From: Sandaracinaceae bacterium
Lineage (GTDB): Bacteria > Myxococcota_A > Polyangia > Polyangiales > Houyiibacteriaceae
Direction: 5' to 3'
NCBI GenBank assembly: GCA_020633055.1
Contig: JACKEJ010000011.1
Span: 388,766-452,765 of the forward strand
Length of the DNA: 64,000 nt
Part shown: positions 17,091-24,739 of the stretch, piece after piece
Numbering within the stretch: position 1 is the stretch's first letter
Layout: every line of letters starts with the position of its first letter
The notes under the pieces: model-generated
Database searches by the model: none
The model's input: the letters and a program-made list of their open reading frames with translations, nothing else
What the model was told of the DNA's origin: nothing
Made by a program: the position numbers and the translations under genes

Positions 17091-18275
17091 CTACCAGTCG
17101 ATGACCTTGCCCCGGGCGCGATACGCGGGGGAGCGCTCGCGCTGCGCCCGGACCGCGTCCACCGTGCGCTTGGCCACCTCGTCGACCTCGGCCTCCGTGG
17201 TGCCCCGCCCGAGGCCGAAGCGGACCCCGCTGCGCAGCCACTCGGGCGGGGCGCCGAGGGCGAGCAAGACGTGACTCGGGCTGGCTTTGAGCGTGCTGCA
17301 GGCCGCGCCGCTCGACACGCTGACGAACGGCGCGAGGGCGAGCAGGAGCGCAGGCACGTCCACGTAGCCGAAGCCGACGTTGAGGTTCCCGGGGTGAGCG
17401 TGCTGGGGGTCACCGAACCGGCGCAGCTCGTCGAGCGTGGACAGGTGTGCCCACAAGCGGTCCCGCAACGCAGCGATGCGGCGCGCGTCCGTGGCGCCTT
17501 GGGCGTGCGCCAGCTCGGCGGCCGCACCGAGACCGACGATGCCGGGGACGTTGAGCGTGCCGCTGCGCAGCCCCTGCTCGTGGCCACCACCGAACACGCT
17601 CGGACGCAAGCGTTGCCGCGCGCTGCGTCGCACCCACAGCGCCCCCACGCCCTTCGGCGCGTACAGCTTGTGGCCAGACACACTCACGAGATCGATGGGG
17701 GTCTCGCGCACGCTCAGGGGCAGCAGGCCCAGGCCCTGCGCGGCGTCGCAGTGGAACAGCGCTCCATGCGGGCGGGGCACGCGCGCCAAGGCGTCGATGT
17801 CGTGGACGGTACCGACCTCGTTGTTGCAGCGCATGATGCTCACCAAGGTCGTGTCGTCACGCATGGCCTCGCTCAGCTGCGCAGCGCTCACGCGACCGAA
17901 TGCATCGACTGGCAGCCGGGTCACGTCGGCGCCGCGTCGCTCCAGCTCGGCGCAAGTGTCGAGCACGGCTGGGTGCTCCGTGGCCTGCGTGATGACGTGA
18001 CCCCTGGCGGTGCCGTCCGCTTGCACCAAGGCCCCGAGCAGCGCGATGTTGTTGCTCTCGGTCGCTCCAGAGGTGAACACCACCTCGTCCGCACGGCCGT
18101 CCAGCAGCCGAGCCACCTGCTCGCGGGCTCGCTCCACGGCTTCACGGGCCTCCTCGCCGTGGGTGTGGACGCGACTGGCGGCGTTCCCGAAGGATGTACG
18201 GAGGTACGGCAGCAGCGCGTCGAGCACGCGCTCGTCGACCGGCGTGGTGGCGTGATGGTCGAAGTAGATGGGCAT
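17091..18275 (-). CDS. Cysteine desulfurase (NifS/IscS family)
   Basis: A PLP enzyme of 394 residues that takes sulfur from cysteine as a persulfide. It begins YFDHHATTPVD, typical of IscS/NifS, with the cofactor His in ATEHPAVL, the PLP Lys in SVSGHKLYAPKG (near residue 201) and the active-site Cys loop SSGAACSTLKASPSHVL (Cys near 324). The loop is of the longer, flexible group I type. It is the first gene of the operon with DUF455, ATP-grasp and PurU. There is no iscU, iscA or sufBCD nearby, so the sulfur may go to tRNA or to the product of this operon rather than to the general Fe-S pathway. Confidence 0.93.
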   Translation of the reverse strand: MPIYFDHHATTPVDERVLDALLPYLRTSFGNAASRVHTHGEEAREAVERAREQVARLLDGRADEVVFTSGATESNNIALLGALVQADGTARGHVITQATEHPAVLDTCAELERRGADVTRLPVDAFGRVSAAQLSEAMRDDTTLVSIMRCNNEVGTVHDIDALARVPRPHGALFHCDAAQGLGLLPLSVRETPIDLVSVSGHKLYAPKGVGALWVRRSARQRLRPSVFGGGHEQGLRSGTLNVPGIVGLGAAAELAHAQGATDARRIAALRDRLWAHLSTLDELRRFGDPQHAHPGNLNVGFGYVDVPALLLALAPFVSVSSGAACSTLKASPSHVLLALGAPPEWLRSGVRFGLGRGTTEAEVDEVAKRTVDAVRAQRERSPAYRARGKVIDW

Positions 18276-18325
18276 CGCTTCCCGCTGATTGTTTCATGCC
18301 CAGGCCTGATACGCTCGACGCCAGC

Positions 18326-19210
18326 ATGAGCACGAGGAAGACCTATCAGGTCCTTTCGGCGACGCGGGACGACGCGCAGGGGATGGCGCGGCCAGCGATC
18401 TTCGGAGCCACCGACGTCGGCTGCGTGCGCAACAACAACGAGGACCAGTTCCTCATCGCGGAGCTCGAGCGCGCGCTCGTGCTGATGCAGAGCGGATTCC
18501 CGATCACGCCAGGCGAGCGCTTGTTGGACACGCCAGCGTGGCTGCTGATGGTGGCCGACGGAATGGGAGGGCACGACGCGGGGGAACTGGCGAGCAGCGT
18601 GGTCGTCGACGCGATGACCCACTACGCGTTCCGGCTCATGCCGTGGCTGGGCACGAGCTCGAGCAGCGACGCCGCGACGGTGGCGGCGGGACTCAAGGAC
18701 GCCGCGGCAGCAGCGCAGCAGCACATGCGCGAGGTCGCGATCCGCAAGGGCGTCAGCCCTGAGTTGGGGACGACGCTCACGATGGCCTACGTGCGCTGGC
18801 CAGAGTGCCTCGTGGCCCACGTGGGTGACAGCCGCGGCTACCTCATGCGCGAACAGGAGCTGTTTCGGCTCACCAAGGACCACAACCTCGCGCAGTCGAT
18901 GGTGCGACGGGGCGTGCTCGACGAAGAGGAGGGTCGCCGCTCACACTTCTCGAGCGTCCTGACCAACGCGTTCGGTGGCGGCTCAGACGAGCTGCACGTC
19001 GACCTGCATCACTTCCACCTCCAGGCCGGGGACCGGCTGCTGCTCTGTACGGACGGACTCTACGGCGAGCTGGGGGACTCGCAGATTCAGGCGACGCTCG
19101 CAGCGTGCGTGAACCCATCGCTGACGCACTTCTGCGTCGAGAGCTTGATTCACCGCGCGAAGCGCGCCGGCGGTCGGGACAACGTGACGGCCATCGTGGC
19201 GTCCTTCTGA
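18326..19210 (+). CDS. PP2C-family Ser/Thr protein phosphatase
   Basis: A metal-dependent phosphatase of 294 residues. All core motifs of bacterial PP2C (PstP/Stp-like) are present: GCVRNNNEDQFL, VADGMGGHDAGELAS (metal Asp and Gly), GTTLTMAYV, VAHVGDSRGYL, LTKDHNLAQSMV, LLLCTDGLYGEL (metal Asp) and GGRDNVTAIVASF (metal Asp-Asn). The ATG at 18326 gives the shortest sensible N-terminus; an upstream in-frame ATG at 18296 is possible. No membrane helix, so it acts in the cytosol, probably on proteins phosphorylated by kinases such as the one at 8720. It is divergent from the cysteine desulfurase gene by 50 bases. Confidence 0.93.
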   Translation: MSTRKTYQVLSATRDDAQGMARPAIFGATDVGCVRNNNEDQFLIAELERALVLMQSGFPITPGERLLDTPAWLLMVADGMGGHDAGELASSVVVDAMTHYAFRLMPWLGTSSSSDAATVAAGLKDAAAAAQQHMREVAIRKGVSPELGTTLTMAYVRWPECLVAHVGDSRGYLMREQELFRLTKDHNLAQSMVRRGVLDEEEGRRSHFSSVLTNAFGGGSDELHVDLHHFHLQAGDRLLLCTDGLYGELGDSQIQATLAACVNPSLTHFCVESLIHRAKRAGGRDNVTAIVASF

Positions 19211-19292
19211 GCCCGCGGAACCCGCAGACCGCTTCGAGGGGTCGAATTCCGCTTGGCTTGGAACGCCGACTGTATGCTACACTTCCTGACGT

Positions 19293-20467
19293 ATGCTGCC
19301 GTTTACTGACACTTGTTCGGTTCGTGCCGTGATGTTGGCCGCCGCGCTCGGCGCTGGGCTGTCGGTGGCGCCTGCCTGCACCCCGTTCGATCCGGGGCTG
19401 CTCCCAGACGAGGACGACACCACGTCCATCGGATGCACGGACGGCAGCAAGCAGCCGCCCAGTCGAGTGTCCGAGAGCAGCGTGCCGGACGAAGGCACGG
19501 ACGTCCCAGACTTCTGGGTGGCGCTGCGGGACGTTCTCCTCAACCAGGACAACGACCGCTGGCGGGACATCGGCTACAACATCGACGGTCGCTGCACCAG
19601 CGCGTCCAACGCGCCCACCACCACGGAGTGCGTGCCAGTGGAGGGTCGACCGCACGAGATCGACGGGACCGAGGGGGTGGACAACTCGTTCGGGCACAAC
19701 CTCTTCCCGCTACTGAACTTGGCGTTCGAGGGACTCGACGCGACCGCCATCGCCGCCGAGCTGCGCGGCCTGGGGAACCCGCTCATCCGCGTGCGCGGCT
19801 GGAACGGCACGCGCAACGACAACCGCGTGCAGATCGTCCTCACGCAGAGCGTGTTCGCCACACCGAGCAACGCCGGCGCTCTACCGAGCGTCTTCATCGA
19901 CGGCAGCACCGCCTACACGGACGAAGCGCACACCATCGTGGCCCCAGATCCCATCTGGGACGGCACCGACTTTTTCTGGGGTCGTGACGACACCTTCCTG
20001 GACCCGGAGGCGGCCGACATCGACGCCGCCAACCCTCTGGTAGTGGATCCAGACGCTTACGTGACCGACGGCATCCTGTTTACCAGCATCCCGGACGGCA
20101 CCGAGATCCTCCTGGTGGGTGACGGCCTCGGGACACGCGTCCGCCTGTCAGGGATGGTGGCCACGGCCGACCTCGGCGCCCTCATGATCGATGGTGCCGA
20201 GAGCATCACGGTGACCATCGCGGGCCGGTGTACACCGACTTGCTGCGGACGGCCGAGTCCGTCGGCGTGTGCCGCGACGACCCGCGTTACCGGACGCTGC
20301 AGACGGCGCTCACTGGCATGCAAGACGTCCTCTTGGACCCGTCATCGGACGCCGCAGGGACCCTCTGCGACGCCGTCTCGCTCGGCATCACCTTCGAGGC
20401 GTTCCCTGCGAACTTCGGGGGCATCGCGCTGGGGCAGGCTCTGCCCTCGCCCTGCGATACCCCCTGA
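19293..20467 (+). pseudogene. Unknown secreted or lipid-anchored protein, broken by one frameshift
   Basis: The first 310 codons encode an exported protein: hydrophobic signal VMLAAALGAGLSVAPAC with a possible lipidated Cys, then a Cys-poor, Asp/Thr-rich domain with Trp-containing strands. The frame breaks near 20228: continuing in the first frame gives Arg/Ser-rich nonsense, while the frame from 20228 reads VYTDLLRTAESVGVCRDD and ends at 20467 in QALPSPCDTP, which fits the upstream composition. One missing base would restore a protein of about 390 residues. No domain is recognised, so the role is unknown. The gap may be a consensus error rather than a real mutation, since a larger block of such breaks lies at 25.4-32 kb. 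Confidence 0.6.
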
Positions 20468-20508
20468 CGCGGCTCGACGGGCGTCACACCCCGTCCACAC
20501 GAGCGAGT

Positions 20509-20976
20509 TCAGCGAATCTGCTGGGCGAGGTAGTTCTCACGGCCAATCTGCTCGACGATGTGGAGCTGCGCCTCGAGCCAGTCGATACCGCCCTCCTCGT
20601 CCGACAGGATCCGGTCGAGCAGCGCGCGCGTGCCCTCGTCGCCCTTCTCGCGGCACTTGGCGATGCCGCGGTTGAGCCGCTCGCGTGCGTCGTATTCGAT
20701 GGCGAGATCGAGCTTGTGTTGCTCGATGGGATCTTCGCCGACGCGCACCGGCGAGAGCCGCTGCATGTTGGGGATCCCCCCCAGCAAGAGAATGCGGCCG
20801 ATGACCTCGTCCGCGTGCTTCATCTCGTCGATCGACTCACCGCGCTTCTGCTTGGCGAGCGCCACGAACCCCCAGTCCTCGCACATCTTGTAGTGGATGA
20901 AGTACTGGTTGATGGCGGTCAGCTCCGAGGTGAGGACCTCGTTGAGCAGCTCGATGACTTCGGCATCGCCCTTCAT
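20509..20976 (-). CDS. bfr: Bacterioferritin
   Basis: A 155-residue bacterioferritin that oxidises Fe(II) and stores the mineral in a 24-subunit shell. The haem ligand Met 52 is present (ESIDEMKHADEVIGRI), as are ferroxidase residues Glu 18, Glu 51 and His 54 and the later Glu in DEEGGIDWLEAQ. Length matches E. coli Bfr (158). The ATG at 20976 is preceded by AGGAG eight bases upstream; an in-frame ATG further up lacks a ribosome site and gives a foreign N-terminus. The bfd gene lies upstream on the same strand, 129 bases away, the usual partner order, suggesting joint iron control. Confidence 0.95.
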   Translation of the reverse strand: MKGDAEVIELLNEVLTSELTAINQYFIHYKMCEDWGFVALAKQKRGESIDEMKHADEVIGRILLLGGIPNMQRLSPVRVGEDPIEQHKLDLAIEYDARERLNRGIAKCREKGDEGTRALLDRILSDEEGGIDWLEAQLHIVEQIGRENYLAQQIR

Positions 20977-21105
20977 GGGACATCTCCTGGTTGGAAGGCG
21001 CAGGCACACGCCTGTGCTAGCTCGCACGCTAGTGCATGCGCCGCTCACCGTCACGGTGATTGTGCGCCGGCGCCTGCAGGCGCGCTCGCCGTGACGCTCC
21101 CGCCG

Positions 21106-21315
21106 TCAACCGGTCGCGAGCGGTAGGGGGAAGAGGCCGTCTCCGCGGAGCTCCGCGTGGGTCTCGGCGACGATCTCGTCCACGAGTGGGCGGCACCCTC
21201 CGCAGCGCGAGCCTGCGCCGCACGCCAACGCGACATCCAAGTGGTTGCGGGCGCCCTCCCGGGCGCACTTGCGGATGACCTTGTCGTTCACGCGCTCGCA
21301 ATGACAAACCAGCAT
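21106..21315 (-). CDS. bfd: Bacterioferritin-associated ferredoxin
   Basis: A 69-residue [2Fe-2S] protein that delivers electrons to bacterioferritin to release stored iron. The four cluster ligands sit exactly where they do in E. coli Bfd: Cys 4 and Cys 6 (LVCHCERV) and Cys 38 and Cys 41 (SRCGGCRPL). The ATG at 21315 makes the Cys numbering match, so I prefer it to longer starts. A Fur-box-like sequence lies 30-48 bases upstream of the start. E. coli bfd is induced under iron starvation through Fur, which agrees with this layout. Confidence 0.93.
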   Translation of the reverse strand: MLVCHCERVNDKVIRKCAREGARNHLDVALACGAGSRCGGCRPLVDEIVAETHAELRGDGLFPLPLATG

Positions 21316-21344
21316 GGTGGCATCAATGTGGATCCACACGTATT

Positions 21345-21363
21345 GAAAGTCAATATCATTTTC
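21345..21363 (-). promoter_or_regulatory. Fur-box-like operator upstream of bfd
   Basis: On the minus strand the site reads GAAAATGATATTGACTTTC and matches the 19-base Fur consensus at 14 positions by my count. An overlapping perfect palindrome, TATTGA-AAG-TCAATA, covers 21341-21355. The patch is very AT-rich in a GC-rich genome and lies 30 bases from the bfd start, the expected place for an iron repressor. Confidence 0.6.
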
Positions 21364-21552
21364 ACGTGACACGCGGGGGCGGACGCCCGAGCGCTCCCAG
21401 CACGGGCCCCTCGGGTTGCCCACGCGGCGCGTCGGTGGTCCGCCCGGGACCTCGAGCGTGTCGGCCACGCCGCCCACCCGATGGCCAGCCTGCCCACTTG
21501 GCAGCTCCCCGGTGGGATGGGCGCAGGTGGCTGCGTGGACCACGACCAGAGC

Positions 21553-21584
21553 AAAAAAAAAGCCAGCGCGTGCGCGCTGGCTTT
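21553..21584 (-). terminator. Strong intrinsic terminator of the tRNA-Leu gene
   Basis: AAAGCCAGCGCG pairs with CGCGCTGGCTTT around a two-base loop, and the minus strand continues with a nine-base T run. It follows the tRNA 3' end by seven bases and is the clearest rho-independent terminator in the window. Confidence 0.88.
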
Positions 21585-21590
21585 CGAGGG

Positions 21591-21674
21591 TGCGGACGGA
21601 GAGACTCGAACTCTCACGGATTTTACTCCACTAGATCCTTAGTCTAGCGCGTCTGCCAATTCCGCCACATCCGC
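21591..21674 (-). tRNA. tRNA-Leu, anticodon reads AAG
   Basis: An 84-base class II tRNA. The acceptor stem GCGGATG pairs with CGTCCGC (one T-G pair), the D arm has GGAATTGGCAGAC, the variable arm is long (TGGAGTAAAATCC), and the T arm is GAGAG-TTCGAGT-CTCTC. CCA is not encoded. The anticodon stem is CTAGA/TCTAG with loop CTAAGGA, so bases 34-36 are AAG (plus-strand positions 21638-21640). Leucine identity is clear from the long arm and A73. AAG is unusual in bacteria, where Leu tRNAs normally read TAG, GAG, CAG, TAA or CAA; a miscalled first anticodon base is the alternative. Confidence 0.93.
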
Positions 21675-21743
21675 TGAGCAGGGCGCGAATCTAGTGTGTT
21701 CGAGAGAGTTGTCAAGGACGTGTTTGTGCGGTCTGCTGCGCGC

Positions 21744-21983
21744 ATGCCCGTATGGGGATCCTGGTCGCTGTTCTTCACCGTGTCCGTCGCGTGTCTGCTC
21801 CTCGCGCGCAGGCTCGACCGCTCGCCCGAGACGCCTTCCCGCGAGGCCGAAGGCGCGCATCGCCCCTCGCTCCCCGACGCGGTGATGGGCACCCCTCCCC
21901 CTCCTCGCAGCACCGCGGAGGCGAACGCGTCCGCGCTCTCCGCGGACGCCGCACGCGATCGTCCATCGCGGCAGGCTCGCTGA
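21744..21983 (+). CDS. Possible small single-helix membrane protein
   Basis: Seventy-nine codons from an ATG, with one hydrophobic segment (WGSWSLFFTVSVACLLLAR) followed by a polar, Pro/Ser/Ala-rich tail. No family is recognised and no ribosome site is clear. It fills most of the 345 bases between the tRNA gene and the enoyl-CoA hydratase gene. The membrane segment is the only reason to list it; it may be chance. Confidence 0.3.
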   Translation: MPVWGSWSLFFTVSVACLLLARRLDRSPETPSREAEGAHRPSLPDAVMGTPPPPRSTAEANASALSADAARDRPSRQAR

Positions 21984-22019
21984 CGACCCAACCGCAGCCC
22001 ATGGACGACACGACGCAGG

Positions 22020-22802
22020 TCAGCGCCCGCGAAAGACGGGCCGGCGCTTGGCGAGGAACGCCGCGACGCCCTCCGCATAGTCTTCGCTGTCGAAGCACGC
22101 CTGGATGAGCGACGCCGTGTCGTCGTCCGCGCGAGCCGGCGCGGGCTTGCGCAGCTCCCCGAGGCAGTGCTTCGCCGCACGCAGCGTGAGCGGCGCGTTG
22201 TCGGCCACCTGCAGCGCGAGCTTGCGCACGAAGGACTCGAGCTGCGCCTTGGGCAGCACCTCGTGCACGAGCCCCATGCGCAGCGCCGCGCTCGCGTCGT
22301 AGCGGCGCGCGGTGAACAGGATCTCGCGCGCGGAGGCCTGGCCCACGACGCCCACGAGCGTCTCGACGTTGGTCGCGCTGTACCCGAGCCCGAGGCGCGC
22401 GGGGGGAATCGCGAACACCGCGTCGTCCGCCGCGTAGCGCATGTCCGCGTGCAGCGCGATGCCGCTCCCGCCGCCGATGCAGAAGCCGTGGATCATCGCG
22501 ACGAGTGGCTTCCGCACATGCGCGAGGGCCTCGAAGGCGCGCTCCGTGAGCTTGTCGTAGTCGCGGGCGCCTGGCCCGATGCGGCTCTGCTCGAACTCGC
22601 TGATGTCCGCCCCTGCGACGAACGCCACGTCGCCCGCCCCGCGCATGACGACGACGCGCACGGACTCGTCCGCGTCCAGCTCGGCCAGGCGCTCGGGGAT
22701 GGCCTCCCACATGGCGCGGTGGATGGCGTTGCGGCGCTCGGCGTGGTCGAACACCAGCCAGCCGATGGGCCCCTCGCGCTCGGCGCGCACCTGCCCGCTC
22801 AT
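22020..22802 (-). CDS. Enoyl-CoA hydratase/isomerase family protein
   Basis: A crotonase-fold protein of 260 residues. The oxyanion-hole segments are present: VAFVAGADISEF near residue 60 and MIHGFCIGGGSGIAL near 105. In the usual Glu positions the sequence reads ARLGLGYSATNVETLVG, so the first catalytic Glu seems absent, which leaves isomerase, hydrolase or hydratase-like activity open. The start overlaps the upstream SCP2-like gene (ATGA), which itself overlaps another SCP2 gene, so the three are co-translated. Acyl-CoA or sterol-CoA handling is inferred from those partners. Confidence 0.88.
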   Translation of the reverse strand: MSGQVRAEREGPIGWLVFDHAERRNAIHRAMWEAIPERLAELDADESVRVVVMRGAGDVAFVAGADISEFEQSRIGPGARDYDKLTERAFEALAHVRKPLVAMIHGFCIGGGSGIALHADMRYAADDAVFAIPPARLGLGYSATNVETLVGVVGQASAREILFTARRYDASAALRMGLVHEVLPKAQLESFVRKLALQVADNAPLTLRAAKHCLGELRKPAPARADDDTASLIQACFDSEDYAEGVAAFLAKRRPVFRGR

Positions 22803-23227
22803 GGGTTCACCGACATCACCCGCGTGAGGCGGAGCATGAGGGGCACGTTCGCGAGCGCGCCGTAGTATTTGATGTCGCCAGCCTTCTCGGCCGCGGAGAG
22901 CTCGCGGGCCACCTCGCCGCGCGGGTTGGGCAGGCCGAAGCGCCCGAGCTCCAGCATGGACATCTTCATGATGTGCTCGCTGCCGGCCCGCACCGTGACG
23001 TCGGGGATGCCGACGATGCCTGCGTGCACGCGCACCGCATACGGCACGAACTCGAGCGTCACGGACATGTTGAGGTCCGTGATGACCATGGCCACCCGTC
23101 CGCGCATGCGCAGGGCCGTGGCGCGCTTGTCCTCGTGGTCGTCCAGGTTCTGCCGAAGCAAGGTGGCCAGCATCGGCGCGAAGCCGTGCTCTTCCGCGCC
23201 TGGCGCGAGCTCGACGGCGGGCTCCAT
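22799..23227 (-). CDS. SCP2-like lipid-binding protein
   Basis: A 142-residue protein whose start overlaps the stop of the next SCP2 gene (TGATG) and whose stop overlaps the hydratase start. The pattern of strands and helices, with segments such as GRVAMVITDLNMSVTLEF, DVTVRAGSEHIMKMSML and a hydrophobic C-terminal helix, resembles SCP2 sterol-carrier domains, although the similarity is weaker than in its neighbour. No signal peptide is seen, so it is cytosolic. The likely job is to hold a lipid or acyl-CoA for the adjacent enzyme. Confidence 0.55.
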   Translation of the reverse strand: MEPAVELAPGAEEHGFAPMLATLLRQNLDDHEDKRATALRMRGRVAMVITDLNMSVTLEFVPYAVRVHAGIVGIPDVTVRAGSEHIMKMSMLELGRFGLPNPRGEVARELSAAEKAGDIKYYGALANVPLMLRLTRVMSVNP

Positions 23228-23652
23228 CAGGCCAGGAACTCCGTGTCGACGCGCGTGGCGCTGACCACCAGCTGCCGCGACGACTCGACGAAGCGCAGCA
23301 TGGTCGGCAGGTGCCCCTTGGTGAGCTTCAGCTTGCCCTCCATCATGGACTTGATGGGGTCGAGCTTGCCCTCGAGGCACGCACGCCAGCGCGCGTAGTC
23401 GGCGACGACGATGAAGGGGGCCTCCTGGACCGCGTCCATGCCCGTCACGTACTTCGTGCCGCGGCAGACGCCCTCGTGGACATCCATGATCATGCCGACG
23501 TCTTCGTCGATGCCCAGGCTCGGGTCCGCCTTGATGACGAACGCCACCGCGCCGAAGGTCCACGGCTTGCCGTGCGTGCGGTACCCATCGTTCGCGTTCA
23601 CCGCGTCTTGATAGGCCTTGGTCCATGCTTCGGAAGGGAACTTGAACGACAT
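23227..23652 (-). CDS. SCP2 sterol-binding domain protein
   Basis: A 141-residue single-domain SCP2 protein. The segment GVCRGTKYVTG, then VVADYARWRACLEGKLDP and IKSMMEGKLKLTKG, is the characteristic SCP2 C-terminal half in which a lipid tunnel is closed by a helix. The ATG at 23652 is the first in frame after the intergenic gap. It is the first gene of a three-gene overlapping unit with another SCP2-like protein and a crotonase. SCP2 domains bind fatty acyl-CoA, phospholipid or sterol; which one here is unknown. Confidence 0.8.
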   Translation of the reverse strand: MSFKFPSEAWTKAYQDAVNANDGYRTHGKPWTFGAVAFVIKADPSLGIDEDVGMIMDVHEGVCRGTKYVTGMDAVQEAPFIVVADYARWRACLEGKLDPIKSMMEGKLKLTKGHLPTMLRFVESSRQLVVSATRVDTEFLA

Positions 23653-23796
23653 CGGGGCTCCTCGGGTTGGCCGAGGCCTTACCCCGAGCGCGCGCCCTGC
23701 GCAAAGGCACCGGGGGCGGGCCGCCCGCGCCCAGGTGCCCACAGTTACTTGACTTTCGGGGGCTCGGCGTGCGCTGATGAGCGCTCCGGAGGTCCG

Positions 23797-24156
23797 ATGT
23801 TCAGAGAGGTCCTACAAGAAGTGGTCGAGAAGACCGACGGCGCCGTCGCCGCGATCCTCATGGGATACGACGGCATCCCGGTGGAGCAGTACGTCGACGA
23901 CGACGCCGTGCTGGACGTCGAGACGGTCGGCATGGAGTACAGCGTCATCTTGAAGCAGATCAAGAACGCCGCGGAGATGTTGGACATCGGCAGCGCCAAC
24001 GAGGTCGCCATCCGCGCCGAGCGCATGACCACCATCATCCGGCTGGTCACGGACGAGTACTTCCTCGCGGTCGCGCTGCGGCCCGCCGGCAACTTCGGCA
24101 AGGCGCGCTACCTCATGCGCGTGCGCTCGAGCGCGCTGGCCTCGAACCTGGCCTAG
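23797..24156 (+). CDS. Roadblock/LC7 domain protein (MglB-like)
   Basis: A 119-residue roadblock/LC7 protein: REVLQEVVEKTDGAVAAILM is the first helix and strand, GIPVEQYV the second strand, and YFLAVALRPAGNFGKARYLM the C-terminal strand-helix pair. Such proteins dimerise and often regulate small Ras-like GTPases; MglB in Myxococcus is the GAP of the polarity GTPase MglA. No GTPase gene is adjacent, so the partner is unknown. The ATG at 23797 follows GGAGG by three bases. A TTGACT at 23750 could be its -35. Confidence 0.88.
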   Translation: MFREVLQEVVEKTDGAVAAILMGYDGIPVEQYVDDDAVLDVETVGMEYSVILKQIKNAAEMLDIGSANEVAIRAERMTTIIRLVTDEYFLAVALRPAGNFGKARYLMRVRSSALASNLA

Positions 24157-24173
24157 CCGCGGGGCCCGACGCC

Positions 24174-24653
24174 ATGTCCGAGTCCGACCAAGAGCGAGCG
24201 GCCCGAGACACCGCCGGGGCGCGCGCCGTCCTCGTGCTGCACGGGCCGAACCTGAACATGCTCGGCGTGCGTGAACCCGGGGTCTACGGGCACGCCACGC
24301 TGGCCTCCATCGACGCGTCGCTGCAGGCACTGGCCGTCGAGCTGGGCCTCTCGGTCGAGTGCAGGCAGAGCAACCACGAGGGTCAGCTGGTGGACTGGAT
24401 CCAGCAGTCCCGCGAGGGCTTCGCTGCGGTGCTCATCAATCCTGCCGCGTACACGCACACCTCGGTCGCCATCCGCGACGCCATCGCAGCCTGCGGGCTG
24501 CCGGTGGTCGAGGTGCACCTGAGCAACATCCACGCGCGCGAGGCGTTCCGGCACCACTCGTACAGCGCCGCCGTCTGCGTGGGGCAGATCGCAGGGTTCG
24601 GCCCAGACAGCTATCTGCTCGGGCTGCGCGCGCTCGCCGCCAAGCTCGGCTGA
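24174..24653 (+). CDS. aroQ: Type II 3-dehydroquinate dehydratase
   Basis: Catalyses the third step of the shikimate pathway, 3-dehydroquinate to 3-dehydroshikimate. The 159 residues show the type II motifs: VLHGPNLNMLGVREPGVYG (flexible lid with catalytic Tyr), CRQSNHEGQLVDWI, INPAAYTHTSVAI and VEVHLSNIHAREAFRHHS (catalytic His). About 20 extra residues precede the core. It is read in the same direction as the roadblock and accB genes, 17 bases after the former. In many bacteria aroQ sits directly upstream of accB and accC, as it does here. Confidence 0.95.
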   Translation: MSESDQERAARDTAGARAVLVLHGPNLNMLGVREPGVYGHATLASIDASLQALAVELGLSVECRQSNHEGQLVDWIQQSREGFAAVLINPAAYTHTSVAIRDAIAACGLPVVEVHLSNIHAREAFRHHSYSAAVCVGQIAGFGPDSYLLGLRALAAKLG

Positions 24654-24739
24654 GACCCACCGGGACGTTACCGGGACAAGACGCGCGCGTCGTTCGTTGA
24701 AAGCTGACGCGGCCTTGCTTTTGGTGCTAGCAAGCGGCC

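Noticed and set aside
21675..22019. Integration site or prophage remnant next to the tRNA-Leu gene
   Set aside because: No integrase, no repeat of the tRNA 3' end and ordinary genes follow.
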